This document shows, in pieces, positions 15,265-23,233 of a stretch of DNA of 36,857 nucleotides. The first letter of the stretch is position 1. Every line of letters begins with the position of its first letter. The position numbers were made by a program, and so were the translations under genes. This DNA is from Cytophagales bacterium (GTDB lineage Bacteria > Bacteroidota > Bacteroidia > Cytophagales > Cyclobacteriaceae), in assembly GCA_013298505.1 (NCBI GenBank), contig JAAFHY010000026.1:1-36857 (forward strand). Reading direction: 5' to 3'. Below the pieces are notes generated by a model, which saw only the letters and a program-made list of their open reading frames with translations, was not told where the DNA came from and searched no databases.

Positions 15265-18200
15265 ATGGCCTCCCTCTCCACTATCAGCATCAACCGTCCT
15301 GTCTTAGCGATCGTGATGTCGCTGGTTATTATTTTATTTGGTGTGATCGGTTTTTCTTTTTTGGGCATAAGGGAATTCCCCAGTGTCGATCCGCCTGTTG
15401 TTACAGTTTCAACTTCTTACATTGGTGCGAATGCCGATGTGATCGAATCGCAAATTACCGAGCCATTAGAAGATGCGATAAATGGTGTGCCGGGAATTAG
15501 AACGCTTACTTCCGTAAGTAGAGAAGGCCGCAGCAACATTACCGTTGAATTTGAACTGGGCGTGAACATTGAAGCTGCTGCTAATGATGTTCGCGACAAA
15601 GTTTCGGGTGCACTCAATCGCTTACCCCAAGATGTTGACCCGCCTGTGGTAGAAAAAGCTGATGCCGACTCCAGCCCAATTATTTTTCTCACGGTCCGTA
15701 GCAACAAAAGGAACTTATTAGAGATATCGCGCATAGCCGAGGTGATGTTCAAAGAGCGCATACAAACAATACCAGGTGTAAGTGCCGTGCAAATTTGGGG
15801 TCAGCAACGCTACTCAATGCGCCTGTGGATGGACCCAATCAAATTAGCTTCGTTGAAACTCGCACCATCCGATGTGTTGCAAGCACTCAATCGCGAAAAT
15901 GTAGAGCTGCCATCGGGTCGGGTAGAAGGACAAAACACAGAGTTGACCGTGCGCACAATGGGTCGGTTAACCAACGAAGAAGATTTTAACAACCTCATCA
16001 TCAAAGAAGATGGCGACAACGTAGTTCGATTGAGCGATATTGGTTACGCCAAGTTGGGCGCAGAAAATGAGCGCACTATTTTGCGCAGAGATGGAATACC
16101 CGGCTGCGCTTTGGCGATTGTAGCACAGCCTGGTGCTAACAACATTGACATTGCCGATCGGCTGTACAAAAAATTAGATCAGATCGAGCGCGACTTGCCG
16201 AAAGACGTAACCTATCAAATGAGTTATGATTCCACGCAATACATTCGGGCTTCGATTTTAGAAGTGGGCGAAACAATCATCATCGCATTCTTTTTGGTAC
16301 TTTCTATCATTTTTATTTTCCTTCGCGATTGGCGTACTACTATTATTCCCGTTGCTACTATTCCAATTTCATTGATCGGTTCGTTTTTCGTAATGTATCT
16401 GTTAGGCTTTACGATTAATGTGCTTACGTTGCTTGGGATTGTTTTAGCGATTGGCATTGTAGTGGACGATGCCATTGTGGTGCTTGAAAACATTTATGTA
16501 AAAGTAGAAGAAGGTGAAGAACCCGATCAGGCTGCACGAAAAGGATCAACAGAGATTTATTTTGCCGTTATCTCTACTACTGTTTCAGTAGTGGCTGTTT
16601 TCCTTCCGGTGATTTTTTTGCAGGGTCTCACAGGAAGATTGTTCAGGGAATTTGGGCTAGTGGTTGCCAGTGCAGTGGCCATATCAGCTTTTGTATCACT
16701 CACGCTCACACCTATGATGAGCGCAAAAATTTTGAAGCGGAGAGAAAAGCAACCTTGGCTATACCGTAAAACTGAACCGTTTTTTGTAGGCCTAACGAAT
16801 GGATATACAAATGCTCTCGAAGGATTTATGAACCGTAGATGGTTGGGTTTTGTAGTTATAGTCTTCGCTGGCGCATTGATTTACTTTTTAGGAAAAATTA
16901 CTCCGCAAGAATTATCGCCACTAGAAGATCGAAGCGAATTCCGTTTGCAAGCACAGGCGCAGGAGGGAGCAACCTTTGAATACATGGATCGAAACATCAA
17001 AGAGCTTACGCAATTCATCATGGATGAAGTGCCAGAGCGAAGAGGTTCGGTGGAGGTGACAGCACCTGGTTTTGGAACTGCAGGAGTTAATTCCGGTTTT
17101 GTGCGAGTAATCTTGAAAGACCCAAAAGATAGAAATCGAACGCAGCAGCAAATTGTAGATGATATTACAGGCAAAGTGCGTAAGTACACCAGCGTGCGCA
17201 CATTTACAACGCAAGCCCAAACTATTGGCGACAGAAGAGGAGGCTTCCCCGTTCAGTTTGTGATTCAAGCAGCTGATATTGATAAACTCAAAAAAGTGTT
17301 GCCCGAGTTTATGATCAAGGCGCAGGCTAGCCCACTGTTTGCCTTTGTCGATTTGGATTTGAAGTTCAACAAACCAGAAATAAACATTTCAATTGATCGC
17401 GACAAAGCACGAAACTTAGGTGTGAACGTGTTAGATATTTCGCAAACACTTCAGCTTGGCTTGAGTGGTTCACGGTTCGGTAATTTTATTATGGATGGCA
17501 AGCAATACCAAATCATTGGCCAAGTAGAAAGAAGTAATCGCAACGAACCGCTCGATCTAAAAACATTGTATGTAAAAAATAAACGTGGCGATCTGATCCA
17601 ACTAGATAATCTCGTTACGTTTGAAGAGAAGAGCAGTCCGCCACAATTGTATCGATTCAATCGCTACTCGTCAGCAAAAGTTCAAGCACAGCTTGCAAAA
17701 GGAGTTGCCTTGGGCGATGGAATTAAAGAGATGCAAAAAATTGCCAAAGAGACATTGGATGAGAGTTATACCACTAGCTTAGATGGAGCCTCTCGTGAGT
17801 TTGCCGAAAGTTCTTCGAGTATTTATTTAGCTTTCATTATCGCCCTAGCTATAATTTATTTGATCCTCGCAGGGCAGTTTGAAAGTTTTAAAGATCCGTT
17901 AGTAATCATGTTCACTGTTCCGTTGGCGTTGGCGGGCGCGCTGTTATCGCTTTGGTATTTCAATCAAACATTAAATGTATTTAGCCAAATCGGTATTATC
18001 ATGTTAATCGGCCTCGTTACAAAAAACGGAATCTTGATTGTGGAGTTTGCTAACCAGCGCAAAGAGCAAGGCCTATCCATACTCGATGCCGTTAAAGAAG
18101 CAGCCGCCTCTCGCTTTCGCCCAATCTTGATGACTAGCCTCTCAACCATTTTGGGGATTTTGCCAATCGCGTTGGCCTTGGGTGCAGGCTCCGAAAGTCG

Positions 18201-18315
18201 CGTGTCTATGGGCATTGCCGTAATTGGTGGAATGATGTTCGCAACCATTTTGACTTTGTTTGTAATTCCCGCTATTTATTCATACATCAGCAGCAAGCAT
18301 GTTTCAGTTAAGTAA
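15265..18315 (+). CDS. RND efflux pump, inner-membrane transporter (AcrB family)
   Basis: The 1016-residue proton-driven pump has the HAE1 layout: helix 1 (MASLSTISINRPVLAIVMSL), a first porter domain, helices 2-6, a helix 7 region near 525-545, a second porter domain and helices 8-12. The proton relay is intact: the aspartate pair in GIVVDDAIVV (Asp401, Asp402) and the lysine in LVTKNGIL (Lys920). It works with the adaptor upstream and the TolC-like channel downstream, whose start overlaps its 3' end by 17 bases. The substrate cannot be told; drugs, lipids or bile-like compounds are usual for HAE1. Confidence 0.96.
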   Translation: MASLSTISINRPVLAIVMSLVIILFGVIGFSFLGIREFPSVDPPVVTVSTSYIGANADVIESQITEPLEDAINGVPGIRTLTSVSREGRSNITVEFELGVNIEAAANDVRDKVSGALNRLPQDVDPPVVEKADADSSPIIFLTVRSNKRNLLEISRIAEVMFKERIQTIPGVSAVQIWGQQRYSMRLWMDPIKLASLKLAPSDVLQALNRENVELPSGRVEGQNTELTVRTMGRLTNEEDFNNLIIKEDGDNVVRLSDIGYAKLGAENERTILRRDGIPGCALAIVAQPGANNIDIADRLYKKLDQIERDLPKDVTYQMSYDSTQYIRASILEVGETIIIAFFLVLSIIFIFLRDWRTTIIPVATIPISLIGSFFVMYLLGFTINVLTLLGIVLAIGIVVDDAIVVLENIYVKVEEGEEPDQAARKGSTEIYFAVISTTVSVVAVFLPVIFLQGLTGRLFREFGLVVASAVAISAFVSLTLTPMMSAKILKRREKQPWLYRKTEPFFVGLTNGYTNALEGFMNRRWLGFVVIVFAGALIYFLGKITPQELSPLEDRSEFRLQAQAQEGATFEYMDRNIKELTQFIMDEVPERRGSVEVTAPGFGTAGVNSGFVRVILKDPKDRNRTQQQIVDDITGKVRKYTSVRTFTTQAQTIGDRRGGFPVQFVIQAADIDKLKKVLPEFMIKAQASPLFAFVDLDLKFNKPEINISIDRDKARNLGVNVLDISQTLQLGLSGSRFGNFIMDGKQYQIIGQVERSNRNEPLDLKTLYVKNKRGDLIQLDNLVTFEEKSSPPQLYRFNRYSSAKVQAQLAKGVALGDGIKEMQKIAKETLDESYTTSLDGASREFAESSSSIYLAFIIALAIIYLILAGQFESFKDPLVIMFTVPLALAGALLSLWYFNQTLNVFSQIGIIMLIGLVTKNGILIVEFANQRKEQGLSILDAVKEAAASRFRPILMTSLSTILGILPIALALGAGSESRVSMGIAVIGGMMFATILTLFVIPAIYSYISSKHVSVK

Positions 18316-19837
18316 ACTTATTTTTAGGCTGCAAGCCGCAAGCCTCAGGCTACAAGCTTCTAGCCTTCAGAGTATAACAGCTCGAAGCTTAAGTGTCATC
18401 ATTCACAACTCGCAGCTTGTAGCTTGTGGCTTGTGGCTTGCAGCCTTTTCTCTTGTAGCCTCCTTACCCGCCCACTCCCAAGATACCCTCAGCCTCGCCC
18501 ATGCAGTACAAATCGGTCTGAAAAATAATTTCGGTGTGCAGATTCAGCAATTGAATGTAGAGGCAGCTAAGCTAAATAATACATGGGGTCAAGCAGGACT
18601 TTTGCCAACCATCAATTTAATCGCGAGCCAAAACAACAACGCCATCGAAAGAAAACCCGCCAACCCTTTTGCTGTGCCCGGATTGAATATTACTGATAAC
18701 GTGTTGGGGCAATTGGATGTGCAATTTACCTTGTTCGATGGTTTTGCTGTAAAGATTGCCAAGCAGCGATTGGGGCAACTAGAAACTTTAAGTAAAGGCA
18801 ATGCCGCTTTTGTAATGGAAAATACGGTGCAGTCCATAGTGCTAGGCTATTTTCAAGTGGCATTAGAAAAAGAACGACTGCAAGTATTGATTAAAAACCG
18901 CGAATTCTCGAAAGAACGGTATACCTATGTCAAATTGAAAAAGAGCTTAGGCTCAGCCATTTCGTTTGATGTATTGCAAGAACAAAATAATTACCTGACC
19001 GATTCAGCCAATGTGCTAAGGCAAGATATAATCGTAAAAAACGCAACCCGAAATTTGAATGTATTGTTGAATGAAGACATAACCAAAACCTATACGCTCA
19101 CCAATGCCTTGCAATTTGAAAACGAAAACTATGAATTTGAGAGTCTGAAAAGTAAAATGGTTAGTTCTAATACCAACCTTCGAAATCAATTCGTAAGCCA
19201 AGAATTACTTCACAATGCTACTCGCAATTCCCAAGCAAATCTTTCGCCCACCATTTTACTTAACTTAGGTGGCACCGGAAGCTTAGATCAGCAATATGCT
19301 AAGTTTAGACCTTCTACCGGGGGCACCATAGTAAAAAGCGCATCGCCCATCGGTTTTGTAAACGATGATCCGCTACAGCCCGTAACCGGGTATAGTGTTG
19401 CATCAGAATACCTAACCCAAACTGGTAACTCGTATGGTGGCTATGCAAACCTTTCTCTTCGCTACACGCTCTTCAACGGAGGGCAACTACGAAGGGCGGT
19501 TGACAATGCTCAAATTCAAGAAAAGATTGCCAAGCTCACTACCGATCAACTTAAGTTATCGCTTGAAAATAGTTTGCTCGCTACGTTTGACCTTTACAAT
19601 CTGCGCAAGCAATTGGTTTCTATTGCGCAAACAAAATTAGAAGCAGCCGAACTCAACCTTTCGTTGGCCAATGAGCGCTATAAAAATGGAGCGTTGAGCG
19701 CCATCGATCTTCGAATCGTGCAAGAAAACTATCGCTCATCTGCACTCGAAAAATTTGCAGCTATTTTTGATGGCCTCGCCAGCCGCATAGATTTAATAAG
19801 GCTTACTGGTGGGCTGATCGACAATGCTGCGAAATAG
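18299..19837 (+). CDS. TolC-family outer-membrane efflux channel with repeat-encoded N-terminus
   Basis: The mature part starts near DTLSLAHAVQIGLKNNF and follows the TolC/OEP pattern of two repeated halves with long helices (SLANERYKNGALSAIDLR near the end). It completes the adaptor-pump-channel set. The only ATG ahead of the signal peptide is at 18299, inside the 3' end of the pump gene. This gives a leader of about 60 residues in which residues 10-50 are read entirely through an inverted repeat (18324-18448). The signal core QLVACGLWLAAF is the same peptide seen in the unrelated protein at 6686. Cleavage is likely after AHS-Q or nearby. A non-ATG start closer to the hydrophobic core is possible. 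Confidence 0.9.
   Translation: MFQLSKLIFRLQAASLRLQASSLQSITARSLSVIIHNSQLVACGLWLAAFSLVASLPAHSQDTLSLAHAVQIGLKNNFGVQIQQLNVEAAKLNNTWGQAGLLPTINLIASQNNNAIERKPANPFAVPGLNITDNVLGQLDVQFTLFDGFAVKIAKQRLGQLETLSKGNAAFVMENTVQSIVLGYFQVALEKERLQVLIKNREFSKERYTYVKLKKSLGSAISFDVLQEQNNYLTDSANVLRQDIIVKNATRNLNVLLNEDITKTYTLTNALQFENENYEFESLKSKMVSSNTNLRNQFVSQELLHNATRNSQANLSPTILLNLGGTGSLDQQYAKFRPSTGGTIVKSASPIGFVNDDPLQPVTGYSVASEYLTQTGNSYGGYANLSLRYTLFNGGQLRRAVDNAQIQEKIAKLTTDQLKLSLENSLLATFDLYNLRKQLVSIAQTKLEAAELNLSLANERYKNGALSAIDLRIVQENYRSSALEKFAAIFDGLASRIDLIRLTGGLIDNAAK
18324..18448 (+). repeat. REP-like inverted repeat, copy 2 (translated in the TolC-like gene)
   Basis: The left arm 18327-18359 and right arm 18413-18445 are reverse complements at 29 of 33 positions, separated by 53 bases. 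Each arm is made of CAAGC (left) or GCTTG (right) units spaced about seven bases. The right arm with its TTT tail (18413-18448) matches 6692-6727 at 35 of 36 positions. The element starts nine bases after the pump stop and lies wholly inside the TolC-like reading frame. No stop occurs across either arm in this frame. Confidence 0.85.
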
Positions 19838-19850
19838 ATATAGAAACCTT

Positions 19851-19939
19851 CTTTGCGAACCCCGATAGCTATCAGGGTCGTAGCAATCTTCTTTCGCCAA
19901 GCCAAAAAAGGATTGTTTCGGTCGTCCTCCCTCGCAAAG
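19851..19939. repeat. Intergenic inverted repeat between convergent genes
   Basis: CTTTGCGA (19851-19858) and TCGCAAAG (19932-19939) are perfect reverse complements. Inside lies a near-palindrome at 19860-19877 centred on GATAGCTATC, and a weaker pair GCAATC / GATTGT. The element fills the gap between the TolC-like gene and the convergent decarboxylase gene and could end transcription both ways. It looks like a dispersed intergenic repeat; only one copy is in the window. Confidence 0.6.
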
Positions 19940-19966
19940 ACTGTACTTTATGATTTTTGAAATAAC

Positions 19967-21172
19967 CTAGTGATCTAAAAAATCTTGGATCATTCGTTCG
20001 TTTACATGATCCATCAATACAATCTTCCACCAAGTAGGGTTTTCGTGGTTGTCGGGCACAAGGTTATAATGATGTTGAATTTCTCGCACCATGTGCCGGT
20101 TGTGTATGGCTACTATATTCATGTGCTCATCGTGAATGTATTCTATTTTTTTCTTGTCTAAGAAGGCACACATTTTTCTTTTTAGATCCATTACTCTTTT
20201 CACTTTCGCTTGCAATCCCTTCGAGCCAAAAGCGCGCAAGATCATCCACACAGCAATCGCATTGGCTCCCGATCGACTCCCCGAAAGGGTATGGATCTTA
20301 TGTGCCATAAAGTGAGGCTCGGTGGTAGCTAAATAATTCAGGTAGCCCTTGCGAATTAAAAATACACCCGTGCCATAGGGTGCTTGCAGCATTTTGTGGG
20401 CATCTAAACCAATAGAAGTTACTTTGGTATTAGAAAAATTAAGATTGTTCTTCGGCTTAGTAAACGGAAAGGTGAAGCCTCCAAACGCTCCGTCTACATG
20501 TACTTTGTAAAAAACTTCTTCTTCATCCAACACCAATGTCAATCCATCAATATCATCAACAGTTCCAAACATAGTAGTGCCCATATTTGCCACTACAATA
20601 AAATAGCCAATGCCTTCTTTCTTTGCTTGCCTAATTTTTTTTCGAAGCAGTGGCAAATCTATTTGGCGCGTGGTTGAGTGAACATCGGCCACCACTTGTT
20701 TTATGCCCAGCAGATTGGCTATTTTCCATACTGAGTAGTGCGTATCTTCCGAATGGAGCAGGGCAATCTGACTAGATTCTGCTTTGTATTTTCGTTTGAA
20801 TAAATTTCTAAATATCCAAGCGGCCTGCACATTGCACTCGGTGCCACCCGCGGCAATGTAGCCATCTTGCATTCCCGGCTTGCCCGCCATCAATTGCTCT
20901 GCGCAGAGTTGGATGGCTTCATTCTCGAGGTGTTCAGTTCCTTCAAAAAAATCTCCGGAAATACCTTGTGTGGGGCAACCACCGTGGTTGGCGTTTTGCA
21001 TCATCGCAAAAAGAAAGGGAGATTGTTGTACAACTTCTTTATGGAAAATCCGCGGATCCATGGATGAGATTGGCAAGCCCATCACTTTGCTTCGTCCAAA
21101 TCGCACATTTCTATCAAATGCTTTTTTGATGGTAGCATTAATTTCCGTGGTCGATAGTCTTTTCCAATACAT
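19967..21172 (-). CDS. PLP-dependent group II decarboxylase, canonical paralogue
   Basis: The 401-residue fold-type I PLP enzyme is related to aspartate, tyrosine and glutamate decarboxylases. Key residues are present: the ring-stacking His145 in SEDTHYS, NMGTTMFGTVDD, the PLP-pyridinium Asp227 in HVDGAFGGF, and the Schiff-base Lys260 in DAHK. It should therefore decarboxylate an amino acid to an amine; the substrate is not predictable from sequence alone. It is the last gene of a minus-strand operon, one base after its paralogue. Both begin with MYWKRL and align without large gaps to the final DHV...DH segment, so they arose by tandem duplication. Confidence 0.88.
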   Translation of the reverse strand: MYWKRLSTTEINATIKKAFDRNVRFGRSKVMGLPISSMDPRIFHKEVVQQSPFLFAMMQNANHGGCPTQGISGDFFEGTEHLENEAIQLCAEQLMAGKPGMQDGYIAAGGTECNVQAAWIFRNLFKRKYKAESSQIALLHSEDTHYSVWKIANLLGIKQVVADVHSTTRQIDLPLLRKKIRQAKKEGIGYFIVVANMGTTMFGTVDDIDGLTLVLDEEEVFYKVHVDGAFGGFTFPFTKPKNNLNFSNTKVTSIGLDAHKMLQAPYGTGVFLIRKGYLNYLATTEPHFMAHKIHTLSGSRSGANAIAVWMILRAFGSKGLQAKVKRVMDLKRKMCAFLDKKKIEYIHDEHMNIVAIHNRHMVREIQHHYNLVPDNHENPTWWKIVLMDHVNERMIQDFLDH

Positions 21173-21173
21173 A

Positions 21174-22382
21174 TTAGTGCTCTATGAATGCGTCTAGTAA
21201 TGCGTTGTCAACGTGATCCATAACGATAACGCGCCACCATTGCGGATTTTCGGTGTCATCGGGAACAAGTCCGTAGAGACTTTCTATTTGACGAGTCATA
21301 TATTTATTTTTAATCGCTACGATGTTCATGCCCGGCTCGTGGAAATAATCAATGTGTTTTTTATCCAACGCCTCGCACAACTGCCGCGTACGAATAAAAA
21401 TTCGTTGCATTTTGTAGTTCATGCCCTTTGATCCCAATGTTTTTAACAGCATCCAAACGGCTATGGCGTTGGCACCCGACCTGCTTCCAATCAGCGTGTG
21501 ATCTTTACCAGCAACATAGCGTGCTTCTTTAGTCAGGGCAAAATCCATATATCCTTTTCGAATCATAAATACGCTAGTGCCGAAAGGAGCCCTTAAAATT
21601 TTGTAGGCATCTGTATTGATGGAAGTGATCTTTGGATTTTTAAAACTCAATTTATGAGTTGGCTGCGTAAATGGAAAAATGAAACCACCGATGCCCGCAT
21701 CTACATGTATTTTGAAAGGGACATTTTGCTCTTCAAGTTGAGCACATACTAGATCAGGGTCGTCCACAGATCCGAATATCTCGGTGCCCATGTTTAGCAC
21801 AACAATAAAATAAAGTATGCCACGATCTTTGGCTGACCGAATCAGTTGGCGTAAATATTCTTTGTCAATTTTTCTGTTTTGCGAATGCACTTTTACGATA
21901 AACGGACGAATATCCAATAGATCACACCCTTTAATAATAGAGATGCTGCTATCTTCTGAAAAAAGTACGCCAATTTCGGAAGGCCGTGCCTGATATGTTT
22001 TAACAAAATAATTGCGATAAACCCACAGGGCTTCAATGGTGCTTTCGGTTCCGCCCCCGGCAATGTAGCCGTCTTGCGAATTAGGCTGGCCACCAAAAAT
22101 TTTCTCGGCACATATTTTAATGGCATCGCACTCGATCTCGTGGGTGCCACTAAAAAATGATTCTGATTTTTTGTCGATGGTGTGGCACCCGATGTGATTT
22201 GGGTTTTCGAGCATTGCACTCAGAAGCGGATCGCCCACAGCCACTTTGTGATAGAAAACACGCGGGTCTAAAAAGGAGCCCGGCACGCCCATTATTTTAT
22301 TTCGCCTATACGATATGTTCTTTTTCAATGCCTGAAAAACCCGCTCACTAATCTGTTCCTTGGTAAGCCGTTTCCAGTACAT
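21174..22382 (-). CDS. PLP-dependent group II decarboxylase-like protein, divergent paralogue
   Basis: The 402-residue protein keeps the overall fold and the Schiff-base Lys261 (DAYK), the HVDAGIGGF aspartate (Asp228), and GSRSGANAIAVWM, which is identical to its neighbour. It differs at active-site positions: Ser146 replaces the ring-stacking His (SEDSSIS), Tyr260 replaces the His before the lysine, and NMGTEIFG replaces NMGTTMFG. PLP should still bind, but ordinary decarboxylation is doubtful. It may be a different PLP reaction, a regulatory partner, or half of a heterodimer with the canonical paralogue. It lies between the GNAT gene (7-bp gap) and the canonical paralogue (1-bp gap). Confidence 0.85.
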   Translation of the reverse strand: MYWKRLTKEQISERVFQALKKNISYRRNKIMGVPGSFLDPRVFYHKVAVGDPLLSAMLENPNHIGCHTIDKKSESFFSGTHEIECDAIKICAEKIFGGQPNSQDGYIAGGGTESTIEALWVYRNYFVKTYQARPSEIGVLFSEDSSISIIKGCDLLDIRPFIVKVHSQNRKIDKEYLRQLIRSAKDRGILYFIVVLNMGTEIFGSVDDPDLVCAQLEEQNVPFKIHVDAGIGGFIFPFTQPTHKLSFKNPKITSINTDAYKILRAPFGTSVFMIRKGYMDFALTKEARYVAGKDHTLIGSRSGANAIAVWMLLKTLGSKGMNYKMQRIFIRTRQLCEALDKKHIDYFHEPGMNIVAIKNKYMTRQIESLYGLVPDDTENPQWWRVIVMDHVDNALLDAFIEH

Positions 22383-22389
22383 GCTCTTT

Positions 22390-23064
22390 CTAGTTGAGTA
22401 AACTTTTTTCCATTAGCACACAAGAGAGAGATTGATCTTTGATGTTACCAAATACGGGTTTCCCATCAAATAGAAACTCGCGATACAAAATACTTGTGTA
22501 AGGAGTGAATGCGTATCTTCTTCGTACACCGTTTTGCGATAAGCGCCCCGTTACTTCAGTAATCATTTTTTTGTATTTTTTTTCCTTCGCCAGTTCAAGC
22601 GATTGACCGAAAAGTAAAAACGCAACTTTGGTACCTTGAAATTCGGGAGACACACCCGTTACGAATGACACTACCACCTCGCCTTGGTGTTCTACTTTTT
22701 TGTCGATAATGTATTTGCTTTGAAGCTGGCCGAGCAGTTCAAATATGGGTAAGAAATTTTGATGCTGGCTTATATCAAAGGGCATTTCAAAAAGGGCATC
22801 TTGTAAAATGGTGAAGCCAGCAATTTTTTCACTTGCTTCATCGATGGCTACCAGCCCCATGCCTTGTTCAATGGCTTGTTGGCAACAAACCAACGCAAAG
22901 GGCATAAATTCATCTTTTTGTATGTTCAGTTGCTGCACCATGGGCTCGCGCTGAAAACTGGATGCGAAACAAGAGGCTACTTCATCCAAATCATTTTCTA
23001 GCATGGCACGGTAACGAATACCTCCTTCTGATAAAGTTTGTGGTAAAAGTGATGTTTCTTTCAT
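22390..23064 (-). CDS. GNAT-family acyltransferase
   Basis: The 224-residue protein has a GNAT pattern: an N-terminal strand-helix (GIRYRAMLENDLDEVASCF), central strands (GLVAIDEASEKIAGFTIL), then the acyl-CoA-binding region VVSFVTGVSPEFQGTKVAFLL followed by a helix and KKMITEVTG. The pyrophosphate loop FQGTKVA is a loose version of Q-x-x-G-x-G/A. It is the first gene of the three-gene operon with the two PLP enzymes and has a good promoter just upstream. Its likely task is to acylate an amine, perhaps the decarboxylase product; this link is inferred from position only. Confidence 0.75.
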   Translation of the reverse strand: MKETSLLPQTLSEGGIRYRAMLENDLDEVASCFASSFQREPMVQQLNIQKDEFMPFALVCCQQAIEQGMGLVAIDEASEKIAGFTILQDALFEMPFDISQHQNFLPIFELLGQLQSKYIIDKKVEHQGEVVVSFVTGVSPEFQGTKVAFLLFGQSLELAKEKKYKKMITEVTGRLSQNGVRRRYAFTPYTSILYREFLFDGKPVFGNIKDQSLSCVLMEKSLLN

Positions 23065-23109
23065 GGAAAAGATTTATTTTAATTTGGCTTTCCGTTTTTT
23101 TTCGGGGCG

Positions 23110-23141
23110 CAAATATACATTACAACTAACAGATTGAGCAA
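23110..23141 (-). promoter_or_regulatory. Promoter of the GNAT-decarboxylase operon
   Basis: On the minus strand, TTG (plus 23139-23141), a 21-base spacer and TATATTTG (plus 23110-23117) match the Bacteroidota consensus exactly. Transcription would begin near 23103, giving a leader of about 40 bases before the GNAT start at 23064. I see no comparably good promoter for the divergent kinase gene in the same 169-bp gap. Confidence 0.65.
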
Positions 23142-23233
23142 CCAATGTGTTATTTCCAATGCTCATTAAATTTTTAGAAGAGAAATAGTACATGTTAGTT
23201 AATGATAGATCAGTAGGAAACTAGTTAATGTAG

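Noticed and set aside
15417-18248. Several long open frames antisense to the RND pump gene
   Set aside because: They are shadows of a strongly conserved coding strand, with no recognisable motifs or start context.
18327-18445. GCTTG/CAAGC units as a CRISPR array
   Set aside because: Units are only a few bases long, contiguous and inverted between arms, with no spacers or cas genes.
19860-19877. GATAGCTATC palindrome as a regulator operator
   Set aside because: It lies between two gene ends, not upstream of a start, and is embedded in a larger inverted repeat.
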